64,000 nucleotides of DNA from contig JAGNIV010000005.1 of assembly GCA_018001015.1 (NCBI GenBank), positions 106,547 to 170,546 on the forward strand. Reading direction: 5' to 3'. The notes under the pieces were generated by a model. That model made no database searches. It was not told where the DNA came from and saw only the letters and a list, made by a program, of their open reading frames with translations. A program made the position numbers and the translations under genes. This stretch comes from Phenylobacterium sp. (GTDB lineage Bacteria; Pseudomonadota; Alphaproteobacteria; Caulobacterales; Caulobacteraceae). Each line of letters begins with the position of its first letter. Position 1 is the first letter of the stretch. This document shows positions 52,455 through 60,874 of the stretch, piece by piece.

Positions 52455-54239
52455 TTGCAGCGCACCAGTACCGTTGGGCCTGACTATTTTCACAAGGTCG
52501 TCGATTGTCAGTGGGCCTGTCCGGCCCACACCCCGGTCCCCGAATATATTCGCCTGATCGCCGACGGCCGCTACGCCGATGCCTACATGGTGAATTGGCG
52601 CTCCAACGTCTTCCCCGGAATCCTGGGCCGCACCTGCGACCGTCCCTGCGAGCCCGCGTGCCGCCGTGGCCGGGTGGAGGACGAGCCCGTCGCCATCTGC
52701 CGGCTGAAGCGGGTGGCCGCCGACAACAAGACCGACATCACCGCGTTCCTGCCGCAGGTCGCCCCGCGAAACGGCAAGACCGTGGCCCTGGTGGGCGCGG
52801 GGCCTGCCGCCCTGACGGTGGCCCGCGACCTGGCCCCGCTCGGCTACCACGTCGTGGTCTATGACGGCGACGCCAAGGCGGGCGGCATGATCCGCCGCCA
52901 GATCCCGCGCTTCCGCCTGCCGGAAGAGGTGATCGACGAGGAGGTCGGCTACATCACCGGCCTCGGCATCGACATGCGCCTGGGCCAAAGGATCGACAGC
53001 CTCAAGGACCTGCTGACCGAGGACTATGACGCGGTCTTCGTCGGCACCGGCGCCCCGCGCGGCCGCGACCTGGACCTGCCCGGCCGCAAGGAGGCCGCGG
53101 CCAATATCCATATCGGCATCGACTGGCTGTCCAGCGTCGCCTTCGAGCATGTCGACAGGATCGGCAAGCGGGTCATCGTCCTGGGCGGCGGCAACACCGC
53201 CATGGACTGCTGCCGCACCTCGCGCCGCCTGGGCGGCGAGGACGTCAAGGTCATCGTCCGCTCCGGCTTCGAGGAGATGAAGGCCTCGCCCTGGGAGAAG
53301 GAAGACGCCCTCCACGAGGACATTCCGATCCTCAACTATCTGGTGCCCAAGGAATTCACCCACGAGAACGGCCGCCTCACCGGCGTGCTGTTCGAAAAGG
53401 TGACCGCCCAGTTCGACGAGAAGGGCCGCCGCAAGCTGGTCCCCTCCGGCGATCCCGACGAACACTTCGCGTGCGACGACGTCCTGGTGGCCGTGGGCCA
53501 GGAGAACGCCTTCCCCTGGATCGAGCGCGACCTGGGCCTCGACTTCGACGATTGGGGCATGCCCAAGGTCGACGAGGTCACCTTCCAGTCGACCCTGCCC
53601 AAGGTGTTCTTCGGCGGCGACTCGGCGTTTGGCCCCAAGAACATCATCTGGGCCGTGGCCCAGGGCCATGACGCGGCCATCTCCATCGACAGGTTCTGCC
53701 AGGGCCAGGACGTCCGCGACCGGCCGCCGCCGGGCACGACGATGGTCAGCCAGAAGATGGGCATCCACGAGTGGAGCTACGACAACGACGTCTCCAACGA
53801 CCTGCGCCATCGCGTGCCGCTGCGGGAGAAGGGTGAGTCGCTGAAAAACGTGAAGCTGGAGGTGGAGCTGGGCTTTGACCTCCAGCTCGGGCTCGCCGAG
53901 GCCCAGCGCTGCCTGAACTGCGACGTCCAGACGGTGTTCGCCGAGCCGATCTGCATCGAGTGCGACGCCTGCGTCGACATCTGTCCGGTGGACGCCATCA
54001 CCTTCACGGCCAACGGCGAGGAGGCCGATCTGCGGACGCGGCTCAGCGCCCCGGCGCTCAACCTCACCCAGGACCTCTACGTCTCCGGCGAGCTGAAGAC
54101 GGGCCGGGTGATGGTCAAGGACGAGGACGTCTGCCTGCATTGCGGCCTCTGCGCCGAGCGCTGTCCGACCGGGGCCTGGGACATGCAGCAGTTCACCCTT
54201 GAGATGACCCACGCGGGGGAAAAGCCATGCGCCCGCTAG
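52455..54239 (+). CDS. GltD-like FAD/Fe-S oxidoreductase with C-terminal 4Fe-4S domain
   Basis: A 594-residue protein with three parts. The N-terminal Fe-S domain is like the glutamate synthase small subunit (CQWACPAHTPVPEYI; GRTCDRPCEPACRRG). A double Rossmann FAD/NAD(P) core follows (VALVGAGPAALTVARDL; RVIVLGGGNTAMDCCRTSRR). A C-terminal 2x[4Fe-4S] ferredoxin domain closes it (CIECDACVDICPVDAI; CLHCGLCAERCPTGAW). Start is TTG at 52455 after GGAAGGAAA. It overlaps the next gene (ATG 54227) by 13 bases. It probably shuttles electrons between NAD(P)H and the Fe-S clusters of the downstream 2-oxoacid oxidoreductase. Confidence 0.9.
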   Translation: MQRTSTVGPDYFHKVVDCQWACPAHTPVPEYIRLIADGRYADAYMVNWRSNVFPGILGRTCDRPCEPACRRGRVEDEPVAICRLKRVAADNKTDITAFLPQVAPRNGKTVALVGAGPAALTVARDLAPLGYHVVVYDGDAKAGGMIRRQIPRFRLPEEVIDEEVGYITGLGIDMRLGQRIDSLKDLLTEDYDAVFVGTGAPRGRDLDLPGRKEAAANIHIGIDWLSSVAFEHVDRIGKRVIVLGGGNTAMDCCRTSRRLGGEDVKVIVRSGFEEMKASPWEKEDALHEDIPILNYLVPKEFTHENGRLTGVLFEKVTAQFDEKGRRKLVPSGDPDEHFACDDVLVAVGQENAFPWIERDLGLDFDDWGMPKVDEVTFQSTLPKVFFGGDSAFGPKNIIWAVAQGHDAAISIDRFCQGQDVRDRPPPGTTMVSQKMGIHEWSYDNDVSNDLRHRVPLREKGESLKNVKLEVELGFDLQLGLAEAQRCLNCDVQTVFAEPICIECDACVDICPVDAITFTANGEEADLRTRLSAPALNLTQDLYVSGELKTGRVMVKDEDVCLHCGLCAERCPTGAWDMQQFTLEMTHAGEKPCAR

Positions 54240-56074
54240 AGGCCGTCAACGACTTCGTCGTCAAGTTCGCCAACGTCAACGGCTCGGGCTCGGCCAGCGC
54301 CAACGCCATGTTCGCCAAGTCCTTCCTGCGGATGGGCGTACCGGTGGCGGCCCGCAACATCTTCCCCTCCAACATCCAGGGCCTGCCCACCTGGTATGAG
54401 GTCCGCGTCACCGAGGCCGGCCACCAGGGCCGCCGCGGCGGGGTCGACATGATGGTGGCCATGAACCCCCAGACCTGGGATCGCGACGTCGCCGAGATCG
54501 AGCCCGGCGGCTACCTGTTCTACGACTCCACCAAGCCCCTGCCGCCGTCGAAATTCCGCGAGGACATCACGGTGGTGGGCGTGCCTCTGACACGGATGTG
54601 CAACGAGGCCTACTCGGTCCCGCGCGAACGCCAGCTGTTCAAGAACACCATCTATGTGGGGGCGCTGGCGGCCCTGCTGGACATCGAGATCGGCGTCATC
54701 GAGCAACTGCTGGCCGAGCAGTTCGCCGGCAAGGAGCGGCTGATCGCCGCCAATGTCGCGGCCCTGCACATGGGCGCCGACTATGTGAAGGCCAACCTCG
54801 CCCCGCTCGGCCTGCGCGCGCGCCGCGCCGACAAGGTGGGCGACCGCATCTATGTCGAGGGCAACATGGCCGCCGGTCTCGGCGCCGTCTATGGCGGGGC
54901 CACGGTCTGCGCCTGGTATCCCATCACGCCCTCGACATCGCTGGCCGAGGCCTTCACCGAGTTCTGCGGCGAGTACCGCACCGATCCGGAGACCGGAAAG
55001 GCCCGCTACGCCATCGTCCAGGCCGAGGACGAGATCGCCTCCATCGGCATGGTGGTGGGCGCCGGCTGGAACGGCGCGCGCGCCTTCACCGCCACCTCGG
55101 GTCCGGGCATCTCGCTGATGCAGGAGTTCGTGGGCCTGTCCTATTTCGCCGAAATCCCGGCGGTGATCTTCGACGTCCAGCGCGGCGGCCCGTCGACCGG
55201 CATGCCCACCCGCACCCAGCAGTCCGACATCCTCTCAGCCGCCTATGCCAGCCACGGGGACACCAAGCACGTCCTGCTGCTGCCGCAGGATCCGGGCGAG
55301 TGCTTCGAGATGGGGGCGCTGGCCTTCGATCTCTCCGACCGCCTGCAGACCACCATCTTCGTCATGCTCGATCTCGACATCGGCATGAACGAGTGGCTGA
55401 CGCAGCCCTTCGCCTGGGACGACAGCCGCAAGCTCGACCGCGGCAAGGTCATGACCCATGACGAGCTGGAGGCCGGCCGCGACTTCGGCCGCTATCTCGA
55501 CGTGGACGGCGACGGCATTCCGTTCCGCACCTATCCGGGGACCCACCCCACCAAGGGCGGCTATTTCACCCGCGGCACCTCGCGCAATCCCTATGCCCGC
55601 TACAGCGAGGAGGGCAGCGTCTATGTCGATAACGTCCAGCGCCTGTTGCGAAAGTTCGAGACCGCCAAGGGTCTGGTGCCGGCGCCCATCCGCCGCGACG
55701 CCGCCAAGCCCACCCGCACCGGGGTGATCTATTACGGCTCCACCGGCGCGGCCATGGACGAGGCCCTGCAGGTGATGGAGGCCCAGGGCCGCTTCGTGAA
55801 CGCGATGCGCGTGCGCGGCTTCCCCTTCGCCGACGAGGTCTTCGAGTTCATCGCCGCCCATGACCAGGTCTTCGTGGTGGAACAGAACCGCGACGGTCAG
55901 CTGCGCACCCTGATCATGAACGAGGGCGGGGTCGATCCGGCCAAGCTCACCGCCGTCCTGCACTATGACGGCACCCCCATCACCGCCCGCTTCATCACCG
56001 GCGCCATGGGCTGCGCGCTCAGCCCGGCCGCACCGACGCCGGAACGCCGCCAGGTTCGCGAGGCCGCCGAATGA
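54227..56074 (+). CDS. 2-oxoacid:acceptor oxidoreductase, fused gamma/alpha subunit
   Basis: A 615-residue KorA-type subunit. The N-terminal gamma-like domain (GSGSASANAMFAKSFLRMGV; SNIQGLPTWYEVRV; AGHQGRRGGVDMM) is fused to the alpha (pyrimidine-binding) domain from about residue 200 (GNMAAGLGAVYGGATVCAWY; PITPSTSLAEAFTEF; GPGISLMQEFVGLSYFAEIP; QRGGPSTGMPTRTQQSD). Together with the beta subunit it oxidatively decarboxylates a 2-oxoacid (2-oxoglutarate or pyruvate type) to acyl-CoA, reducing Fe-S carriers. Substrate not determinable. Coupled to both neighbours by overlap. Confidence 0.93.
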   Translation: MRPLEAVNDFVVKFANVNGSGSASANAMFAKSFLRMGVPVAARNIFPSNIQGLPTWYEVRVTEAGHQGRRGGVDMMVAMNPQTWDRDVAEIEPGGYLFYDSTKPLPPSKFREDITVVGVPLTRMCNEAYSVPRERQLFKNTIYVGALAALLDIEIGVIEQLLAEQFAGKERLIAANVAALHMGADYVKANLAPLGLRARRADKVGDRIYVEGNMAAGLGAVYGGATVCAWYPITPSTSLAEAFTEFCGEYRTDPETGKARYAIVQAEDEIASIGMVVGAGWNGARAFTATSGPGISLMQEFVGLSYFAEIPAVIFDVQRGGPSTGMPTRTQQSDILSAAYASHGDTKHVLLLPQDPGECFEMGALAFDLSDRLQTTIFVMLDLDIGMNEWLTQPFAWDDSRKLDRGKVMTHDELEAGRDFGRYLDVDGDGIPFRTYPGTHPTKGGYFTRGTSRNPYARYSEEGSVYVDNVQRLLRKFETAKGLVPAPIRRDAAKPTRTGVIYYGSTGAAMDEALQVMEAQGRFVNAMRVRGFPFADEVFEFIAAHDQVFVVEQNRDGQLRTLIMNEGGVDPAKLTAVLHYDGTPITARFITGAMGCALSPAAPTPERRQVREAAE

Positions 56075-57126
56075 CCTACATCACCAAACCCCAGCTGCAT
56101 CACCCGGGCCTGGCGCCCAATGGGCTGGGCAAGACGCGGCGCGACTATGAGGGCTCGGTCTCGACGCTGTGCGCCGGCTGCGGCCACGACTCGATCTCCG
56201 CGGCCATCATCCAGGCGGCCTATGAACTGGACCTGCCGCCGCACCGCGTGGCCAAGCTGTCGGGGATCGGCTGTTCGTCCAAGACCCCGGACTATTTCCT
56301 GGGCGCCTCGCACGGCTTCAACACCGTGCACGGCCGCATGCCCTCGGTGCTCACCGGCGCCAACCTGGCCAACCGCGACCTGATCTATCTGGGGGTCTCC
56401 GGCGACGGGGATAGCGCCTCCATCGGTTTCGGCCAGTTCGCCCACGCCATCCGGCGCGGCGTGAACATGACCTATATCGTCGAGAACAATGGGGTCTACG
56501 GCCTGACCAAGGGCCAGTTCTCCGCCACCTCCGACAAGGGGTCGAAGTCCAAGAAGGGTGTGGTCAACCACGACAGCGCCATCGACCTGGTGAGCGTCGC
56601 CCTGCAGCTGGGCGCCACCTTCGTCGCCCGCTCCTTCTCCGGCGACAAGGCCCAGCTGGTGCCGCTGATCAAGGCGGCGCTCAGCCACCAGGGCGCGGCC
56701 TTCATCGACTGCATCAGCCCTTGTATCCAGTTCAACAACCATGCGGGCTCCACCAAGAGCTTCGACTATGTCCGCGATCACAACGAGGCGGTGAACACCC
56801 TCGACTTCGTGGTCCCGCGCGAGGCGATCCACGTCGACTATGAGCCGGGGACCAACACGCTCGTCACCCAGCACGACGGCTCGGTGCTCAACCTGCACAA
56901 GCTGGCCGAGCACTACGATCCCACCGACCGGATCTCGGCCATGGCCTATCTCGCCGGCCGCCAGGCCGAGGGCGAGGTGGTCACCGGCCTGCTCTATGTC
57001 GACCCCAGGGCCACCGACCTCCACGAGGGCCTGGAGACAGTGGAGACCCCGCTCAACCAGCTCACCGACGCGCAGCTGATCCCGGGGTCAGCGGTGCTGG
57101 CCAAGCTCAACGCCTCGCTGCGATAG
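56071..57126 (+). CDS. 2-oxoacid:acceptor oxidoreductase, beta subunit
   Basis: A 351-residue thiamine-diphosphate-binding subunit: LCAGCGHDSISAAIIQAAYE, LSGIGCSSKTPDYFLG, THGHG-type region replaced by SHGFNTVHGRMPSVLTGAN, and a ThDP motif GVSGDGDSASIGFGQFAHAI with ENNGVYGLTKGQFS. The cysteines near the N-terminus (CAGC, GCSS) and later Cys residues would bind a 4Fe-4S cluster. The ATG overlaps the alpha stop by 4 bases. Completes the operon begun at 52455. Confidence 0.93.
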   Translation: MTYITKPQLHHPGLAPNGLGKTRRDYEGSVSTLCAGCGHDSISAAIIQAAYELDLPPHRVAKLSGIGCSSKTPDYFLGASHGFNTVHGRMPSVLTGANLANRDLIYLGVSGDGDSASIGFGQFAHAIRRGVNMTYIVENNGVYGLTKGQFSATSDKGSKSKKGVVNHDSAIDLVSVALQLGATFVARSFSGDKAQLVPLIKAALSHQGAAFIDCISPCIQFNNHAGSTKSFDYVRDHNEAVNTLDFVVPREAIHVDYEPGTNTLVTQHDGSVLNLHKLAEHYDPTDRISAMAYLAGRQAEGEVVTGLLYVDPRATDLHEGLETVETPLNQLTDAQLIPGSAVLAKLNASLR

Positions 57127-57133
57127 GACCGCC

Positions 57134-58006
57134 ATGCTGAGTTGGAAGATCGGGGCGGTCACCGTCACCCGCGTCGTCGAGATCGAACTGCCGGTGGCCT
57201 ACAATCCCGAGCGACCGTTCCTGGCGGAGGCGACGCCGGAGGTGTTGAAGACCATCCCCTGGCTCTATCCGGACTATGTCACGGTCGAGGGCCACCTGCG
57301 GTTGTCGATCCACGCCCTGCTGGTGGAGGCGCCGGGCCTGCGGCTGGTGGTGGACACCTGCATCGGCAATGACCGTCCCCGCAGCCTGCTGGGCGGCCAG
57401 GCCCTGGCCACCGGGTTCCTGGATCGCCTGGCCCAGGCGGGCTGGTCGCGCGACAGCGTCGACACCGTGGTCTGCACCCACCTGCACGTCGATCATGTGG
57501 GCTGGAACACCATGCTGGTGGACGGCAAGTGGGTTCCGACCTTCCCCAAGGCCCGCTACCTGATCGGCCGCCAGGAACACGCGCACTGGAGCGCCGAGGA
57601 CGACGCCGAGCAGCAGACCATCCTGGCCGATTCCGTGGCGCCGATCTTCGAGGCCGGCCTCGCCGACCTGGTGGAGATGGACCACCGGCTCTCGGCGCAG
57701 GTGCGGCTGATCCCGACGCCGGGCCACACGCCGGGCCACGTCAGCGTGATGATCGAGTCGGAGGGACAACGCGGCCTGATCACCGGCGACGCGACCCACC
57801 ACCCGTGCCAGCTGGCCCATCCCGACTGGTCGCCGCCCTTCGACAGCGATCCCAAGGCCTCGGCCCTGATGCGCCGGTCGATGTTCGAGGACGCCGCCGA
57901 CCAGCCGATCCTGGTGATCGGCACCCACTTCGCCGCCCCCACCGCTGGCCACGTGGTCCGCGACGGCGACGCCTACCGGTTCGAGGGCGCGGCGGCTCAG
58001 CTCTGA
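57134..58006 (+). CDS. MBL-fold metallo-hydrolase
   Basis: A 290-residue metallo-beta-lactamase-fold protein. The metal motif is CTHLHVDHVGW (HxHxDH). Further ligands are in TPGHTPGHVSVMI, ITGDATHHPCQLAHP and VIGTHFAAPTAGHVVRDG, and the N-terminus has LSIHALLVEAPGLRLVVDT. This type includes lactonases and quorum-quenching-like enzymes, but the substrate is open. It begins 7 bases after the korB-type gene and may be in the same operon. Its end overlaps the PhyH gene tail-to-tail by 10 bases. Confidence 0.9.
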   Translation: MLSWKIGAVTVTRVVEIELPVAYNPERPFLAEATPEVLKTIPWLYPDYVTVEGHLRLSIHALLVEAPGLRLVVDTCIGNDRPRSLLGGQALATGFLDRLAQAGWSRDSVDTVVCTHLHVDHVGWNTMLVDGKWVPTFPKARYLIGRQEHAHWSAEDDAEQQTILADSVAPIFEAGLADLVEMDHRLSAQVRLIPTPGHTPGHVSVMIESEGQRGLITGDATHHPCQLAHPDWSPPFDSDPKASALMRRSMFEDAADQPILVIGTHFAAPTAGHVVRDGDAYRFEGAAAQL

Positions 58007-58788
58007 TCCCAGATCGACTTGAAGCTCCCCCCGCCGGTCAGCCGCTGGGCCGGGCTCTGCTTGTCGATGTGACCGATCAGGCCGCGATAGACGCCGTAGC
58101 CCACCAGCTCCTGCAGTCGGGCTGAGAACCCCCGCACCATCTCCGGCGGAATGCCCAGCTGCTGGTTCTCCTGCTGGCGGACGAACCCCGCGCAATAGTT
58201 CATGGCGATGCCGGTGCGCCGGGTGTTGGTCTGGTTGGCGCCGCCGCCGTGCCATAGCGCCCCGTCCCAGATCAGCACCGAGCCCTTGGGCATTTCGGCC
58301 GCGATGGTTTCGTAGGACCCGCCATAGTCCGGGTTCGGTCTCAGATGGCTGCCCGGAACCAGCCGCGTCGCACCGTTCGCTTCGGTGAAGTCGGTCAGGG
58401 CCCACATGGAGTTGCACACCAGCGGCGCGTGCGGCTTGGCCAGCGGGATCACCTGGTCGTCGGCATGGATCGGCTGCGCGCGCTCGCCCGGGTCTATGGC
58501 GATGGAGGACAGCGAGGAGATCAGGCAGCCCTCGTCCAGCACGCCCTCGACGATGGGCAGCACCGCGTCATGCACCGGCACCCGGGCGAACACCGGGTCA
58601 TGGACCAGCAGGTTGTAGATCCGCACCGTGCGGTGGCCCTCGAAGCCGTTCATCGCCGGCTTGGCCCCCAACTCCCGTTCGAGCCGTGTCAGGGCGTCGT
58701 TCAGCGCCTCGACCAGGTCGGCCGGAATGGCGTTCTCGACAATGGTGTAGCCGTCGCGTTTCACGCGCTCGATGTGGCCTGCAACCAT
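57997..58788 (-). CDS. Phytanoyl-CoA dioxygenase (PhyH) family protein
   Basis: A 263-residue Fe(II)/2-oxoglutarate dioxygenase of the PhyH family. Features are DGYTIVENAIPADLVEALND, the iron motif PIHADDQVIPLAKPH (HxD), WALTDFTEANGATRLVPGSH, and the distal His in LWHGGGANQTNTRRTGIAM with Arg for 2-oxoglutarate. The C-terminal LQELVGYGVYRGLIGHIDK is family-typical. The ATG at 58788 has GGGAG 7 bases upstream. Substrate unknown (ectoine-, lipid- or natural-product-type hydroxylases share the fold). Confidence 0.92.
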   Translation of the reverse strand: MVAGHIERVKRDGYTIVENAIPADLVEALNDALTRLERELGAKPAMNGFEGHRTVRIYNLLVHDPVFARVPVHDAVLPIVEGVLDEGCLISSLSSIAIDPGERAQPIHADDQVIPLAKPHAPLVCNSMWALTDFTEANGATRLVPGSHLRPNPDYGGSYETIAAEMPKGSVLIWDGALWHGGGANQTNTRRTGIAMNYCAGFVRQQENQQLGIPPEMVRGFSARLQELVGYGVYRGLIGHIDKQSPAQRLTGGGSFKSIWDQS

Positions 58789-58842
58789 CGTTTGCTCCCT
58801 CGGCGTTTTGGGCGATCTTAGGCGCCGATCCTCGGAGACGCC

Positions 58843-59397
58843 ATGACCGTCCGCCTGCGCGACCTGACCCCCGGCGACAGCGACCGCCTGCTGGCCTGGC
58901 GCAACCTGCCGGAGGTGGCGCGCTGGATGTATTCCGACCACGAGATCAGCCGCGCCGAGCACGACCGCTGGTTCGCCGGGATCGCCGGCGACGCCACCCG
59001 CCGCTACTGGATCATCGAGCTGGACGGCGAACCGGTGGGCCTGGCCAACCTCGCCGACATCTCGACCACCCACCGCAAGGCGTCCTGGGCCTACTACCTC
59101 GCCAGCCCCGCCGTGCGCGGCAAGGGGGTGGGCGCCTTCGTCGAGGTCTTCGTCCTCGACCATGTCTTCCGTGACCTGAAGCTCAACAAACTCTGCTGCG
59201 AGGTGCTGCTGGAGAACGAGGCGGTCTGGAAGATGCACGAAGGCTTCGGCTTCCAGCGCGAGGCCCTCTACCGCGACCACATCTGGAAGGGTGGCCAGGG
59301 TCACGCCGTGGTGGGGCTCGGCCTACTGGCCGCCGACTGGGAACAGGCCCGCCCGGCCAGCGTGGAGCGGCTCCGGGCGCGTGGGTTTGAGCTCTGA
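58843..59397 (+). CDS. PseH/FlmH-like GNAT N-acetyltransferase (pseudaminic acid type)
   Basis: A 184-residue GNAT protein of the UDP-4-amino-4,6-dideoxy-N-acetyl-altrosamine N-acetyltransferase (PseH) type. It starts RLRDLTPGDSDRLLAWRNLP and has a WYAGIAG-like WFAGIAGDATRRYW segment and DGEPVGLANLADIS. The acetyl-CoA loop ASPAVRGKGVGAFVEVF, LNKLCCEVLLENEAVW and FGFQREALYRD follow. PseH makes the diacetylated sugar that leads to pseudaminic acid, used to glycosylate flagellins. The related Caulobacter gene is called flmH as I recall. An SpsF-like cytidylyltransferase gene lies 1.5 kb downstream. Confidence 0.9.
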   Translation: MTVRLRDLTPGDSDRLLAWRNLPEVARWMYSDHEISRAEHDRWFAGIAGDATRRYWIIELDGEPVGLANLADISTTHRKASWAYYLASPAVRGKGVGAFVEVFVLDHVFRDLKLNKLCCEVLLENEAVWKMHEGFGFQREALYRDHIWKGGQGHAVVGLGLLAADWEQARPASVERLRARGFEL

Positions 59398-59636
59398 CCC
59401 TCTCGTTGGAACAATGGGTAGGGGCTAGAGAATTGTTCTCTTTTTGTTCTTGACCAAACGATCGCTGTGTGAGACGTTTTGAGGTGCGGAATCACTGCGT
59501 CTCGCCACCCGCCTAGGCGGAGATTGGCTGCAGCAAGACCACGCGTTGAATCCTGTTCCTGAGCGTCGTTAGCGGCGGAGCCTTCGCCAGCTGAACGTAG
59601 GAACGCGTGTGACCTCCATTCCCATTTACGGAGAAG
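59398..59636. other. AT-richer junction upstream of the toxin-like gene
   Basis: These 239 bases hold no gene I can support. The left part (AGAATTGTTCTCTTTTTGTT) is notably AT-rich and could hold the promoter or an insertion junction; TTCTTGACCAAACGATCGCT includes a TTGACC. The sequence ends with TTTACGGAGAAG just before the toxin-like gene. Base composition marks the left edge of the toxin/immunity insert. Confidence 0.4.
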
Positions 59637-60341
59637 ATGATGGCTCTAGCGCCTCGCGGTCAATCGAGGACCGTGCCGGATCCTGCCGGCGATTTGTACG
59701 ACCAAGAGATGGCCAAGCTGAAAGCTCAGAGGGAGGCTGAAGATCGTGGCTTTCGGTCCCCTCTAGATGTTGCCCAAGATGCATTTCAAGACTTCCAGAG
59801 CGGCCCAGACATTCCCCGCCCGAACTTGGCGGAGTCGTTCATTCCGGTTGTCGGGCCCGCCTGGGAGGCGGTTGCCGATCTTCAGGACGGGAATTACGGC
59901 GGCGCGGCATTCAACGGCGCGATGGCCGTTGCGGACGTCTTGCCCGTCGGTGTCGCCGTTAGGGGCCTGAAAGCCGCTAGTAAGGGGATAGGTGTCCTCA
60001 AAACGGGATCTGTAACGGCTGGTGCGGCAGCCAAGAAGATTCGCAGGGTTGGCCTCGCCACGAAGGGCCAAGAGATTCACCACACCGTCCCGCTCAACGG
60101 CAAAAGTCGGAGCGCTCAAGACTGGCGCAACCACTATGCTCTGCTGAAGACCCTACCAGTGGAGCAGCACCGACGGCTCACGGGCAGTTGGTTGGGAAAG
60201 CCAAGGTATGATCCCATTCGCCGGGTCTGGTACGGAACGACCGACTGGATGAAAGCGGCGCCAACCAGTGTCGCCCGCTATGCGGCTGATGCATGGGAGA
60301 ACCGAGCCGCCGAGCCACCGAGCGGGACACCATCCCGCTAG
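59637..60341 (+). CDS. Predicted polymorphic-toxin-type nuclease effector
   Basis: A 234-residue protein with a two-part layout. Residues 66-118 form a hydrophobic pre-toxin-like segment (FIPVVGPAWEAVADLQDG; GAMAVADVLPVGVAVRGLKA) known from polymorphic toxins. The C-terminal domain from about 143 has an HNH-like set: EIHHTVPL (His148, His149), NHYALLKTLP (Asn165, His166) and EQHRRLTG (His178), then KPRYDPIRRVWYGTTDW. No signal peptide is seen, so a secretion system would have to export it. A second ATG at 59640 has better spacing from GGAG. The downstream gene is the likely immunity gene. Confidence 0.7.
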   Translation: MMALAPRGQSRTVPDPAGDLYDQEMAKLKAQREAEDRGFRSPLDVAQDAFQDFQSGPDIPRPNLAESFIPVVGPAWEAVADLQDGNYGGAAFNGAMAVADVLPVGVAVRGLKAASKGIGVLKTGSVTAGAAAKKIRRVGLATKGQEIHHTVPLNGKSRSAQDWRNHYALLKTLPVEQHRRLTGSWLGKPRYDPIRRVWYGTTDWMKAAPTSVARYAADAWENRAAEPPSGTPSR

Positions 60342-60402
60342 CTCCCCCTTGCAGCCAAGGCTGATCCGTTGTTCACTTTGCGTTCTAATTGCGGAGGCGA
60401 AG

Positions 60403-60867
60403 ATGAAGACGGCTGAGGCGGGGTTTGAATTTCCGGTTCTGGGGTTCACGCCCGATCTGGAGATATGGGCGTTCTCCGATCTCAACACCCTGACGTCCTG
60501 CGGGCCGAAGGCGCTCAAGGATAGCATGTACATCGGCATGGAACTCGTGGACGCCACGGGGCGCCGGTGGATCGTCCGGTCTGCGATCCGGACCGGACGG
60601 GCGGAATCATGGCTGTCCTCGATGATCTCGAGGTTGCTTTCCACGCCGCAGTCCCGCGTCGAGCTTGAGCTGGAGACGCTTGAACCGCTGTCGCTCAGCG
60701 AGGTGCAGGCGCGAACCTGCGCCTCGCTGGAAGCCTTTCCCGAGGACTACGGGCAGTACGACGAGTCCGACAATGTCCTGGCGCCCTTGCTGGCCCAGGT
60801 GCGGGCCACGAAGGATATCGCCAGCCTGCCTGCCTTGCTGGGGCTGGACAGTTTCATGGCCTACTGA
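60403..60867 (+). CDS. Probable immunity protein for the adjacent toxin
   Basis: A 154-residue soluble acidic protein (EAGFEFPVLGFTPDLEIWAF; LKDSMYIGMELVDATGRRW; LELETLEPLSLSEVQARTCA). The ATG at 60403 has a strong GGAGG 5 bases upstream. It follows the toxin-like gene by 61 bases in the same orientation. Small, acidic, single-domain and paired with a nuclease-type gene, it fits an immunity protein. I do not recognise a named Imm family. The open frame extends upstream but looks non-coding. Confidence 0.65.
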   Translation: MKTAEAGFEFPVLGFTPDLEIWAFSDLNTLTSCGPKALKDSMYIGMELVDATGRRWIVRSAIRTGRAESWLSSMISRLLSTPQSRVELELETLEPLSLSEVQARTCASLEAFPEDYGQYDESDNVLAPLLAQVRATKDIASLPALLGLDSFMAY

Positions 60868-60874
60868 GCCGAGA

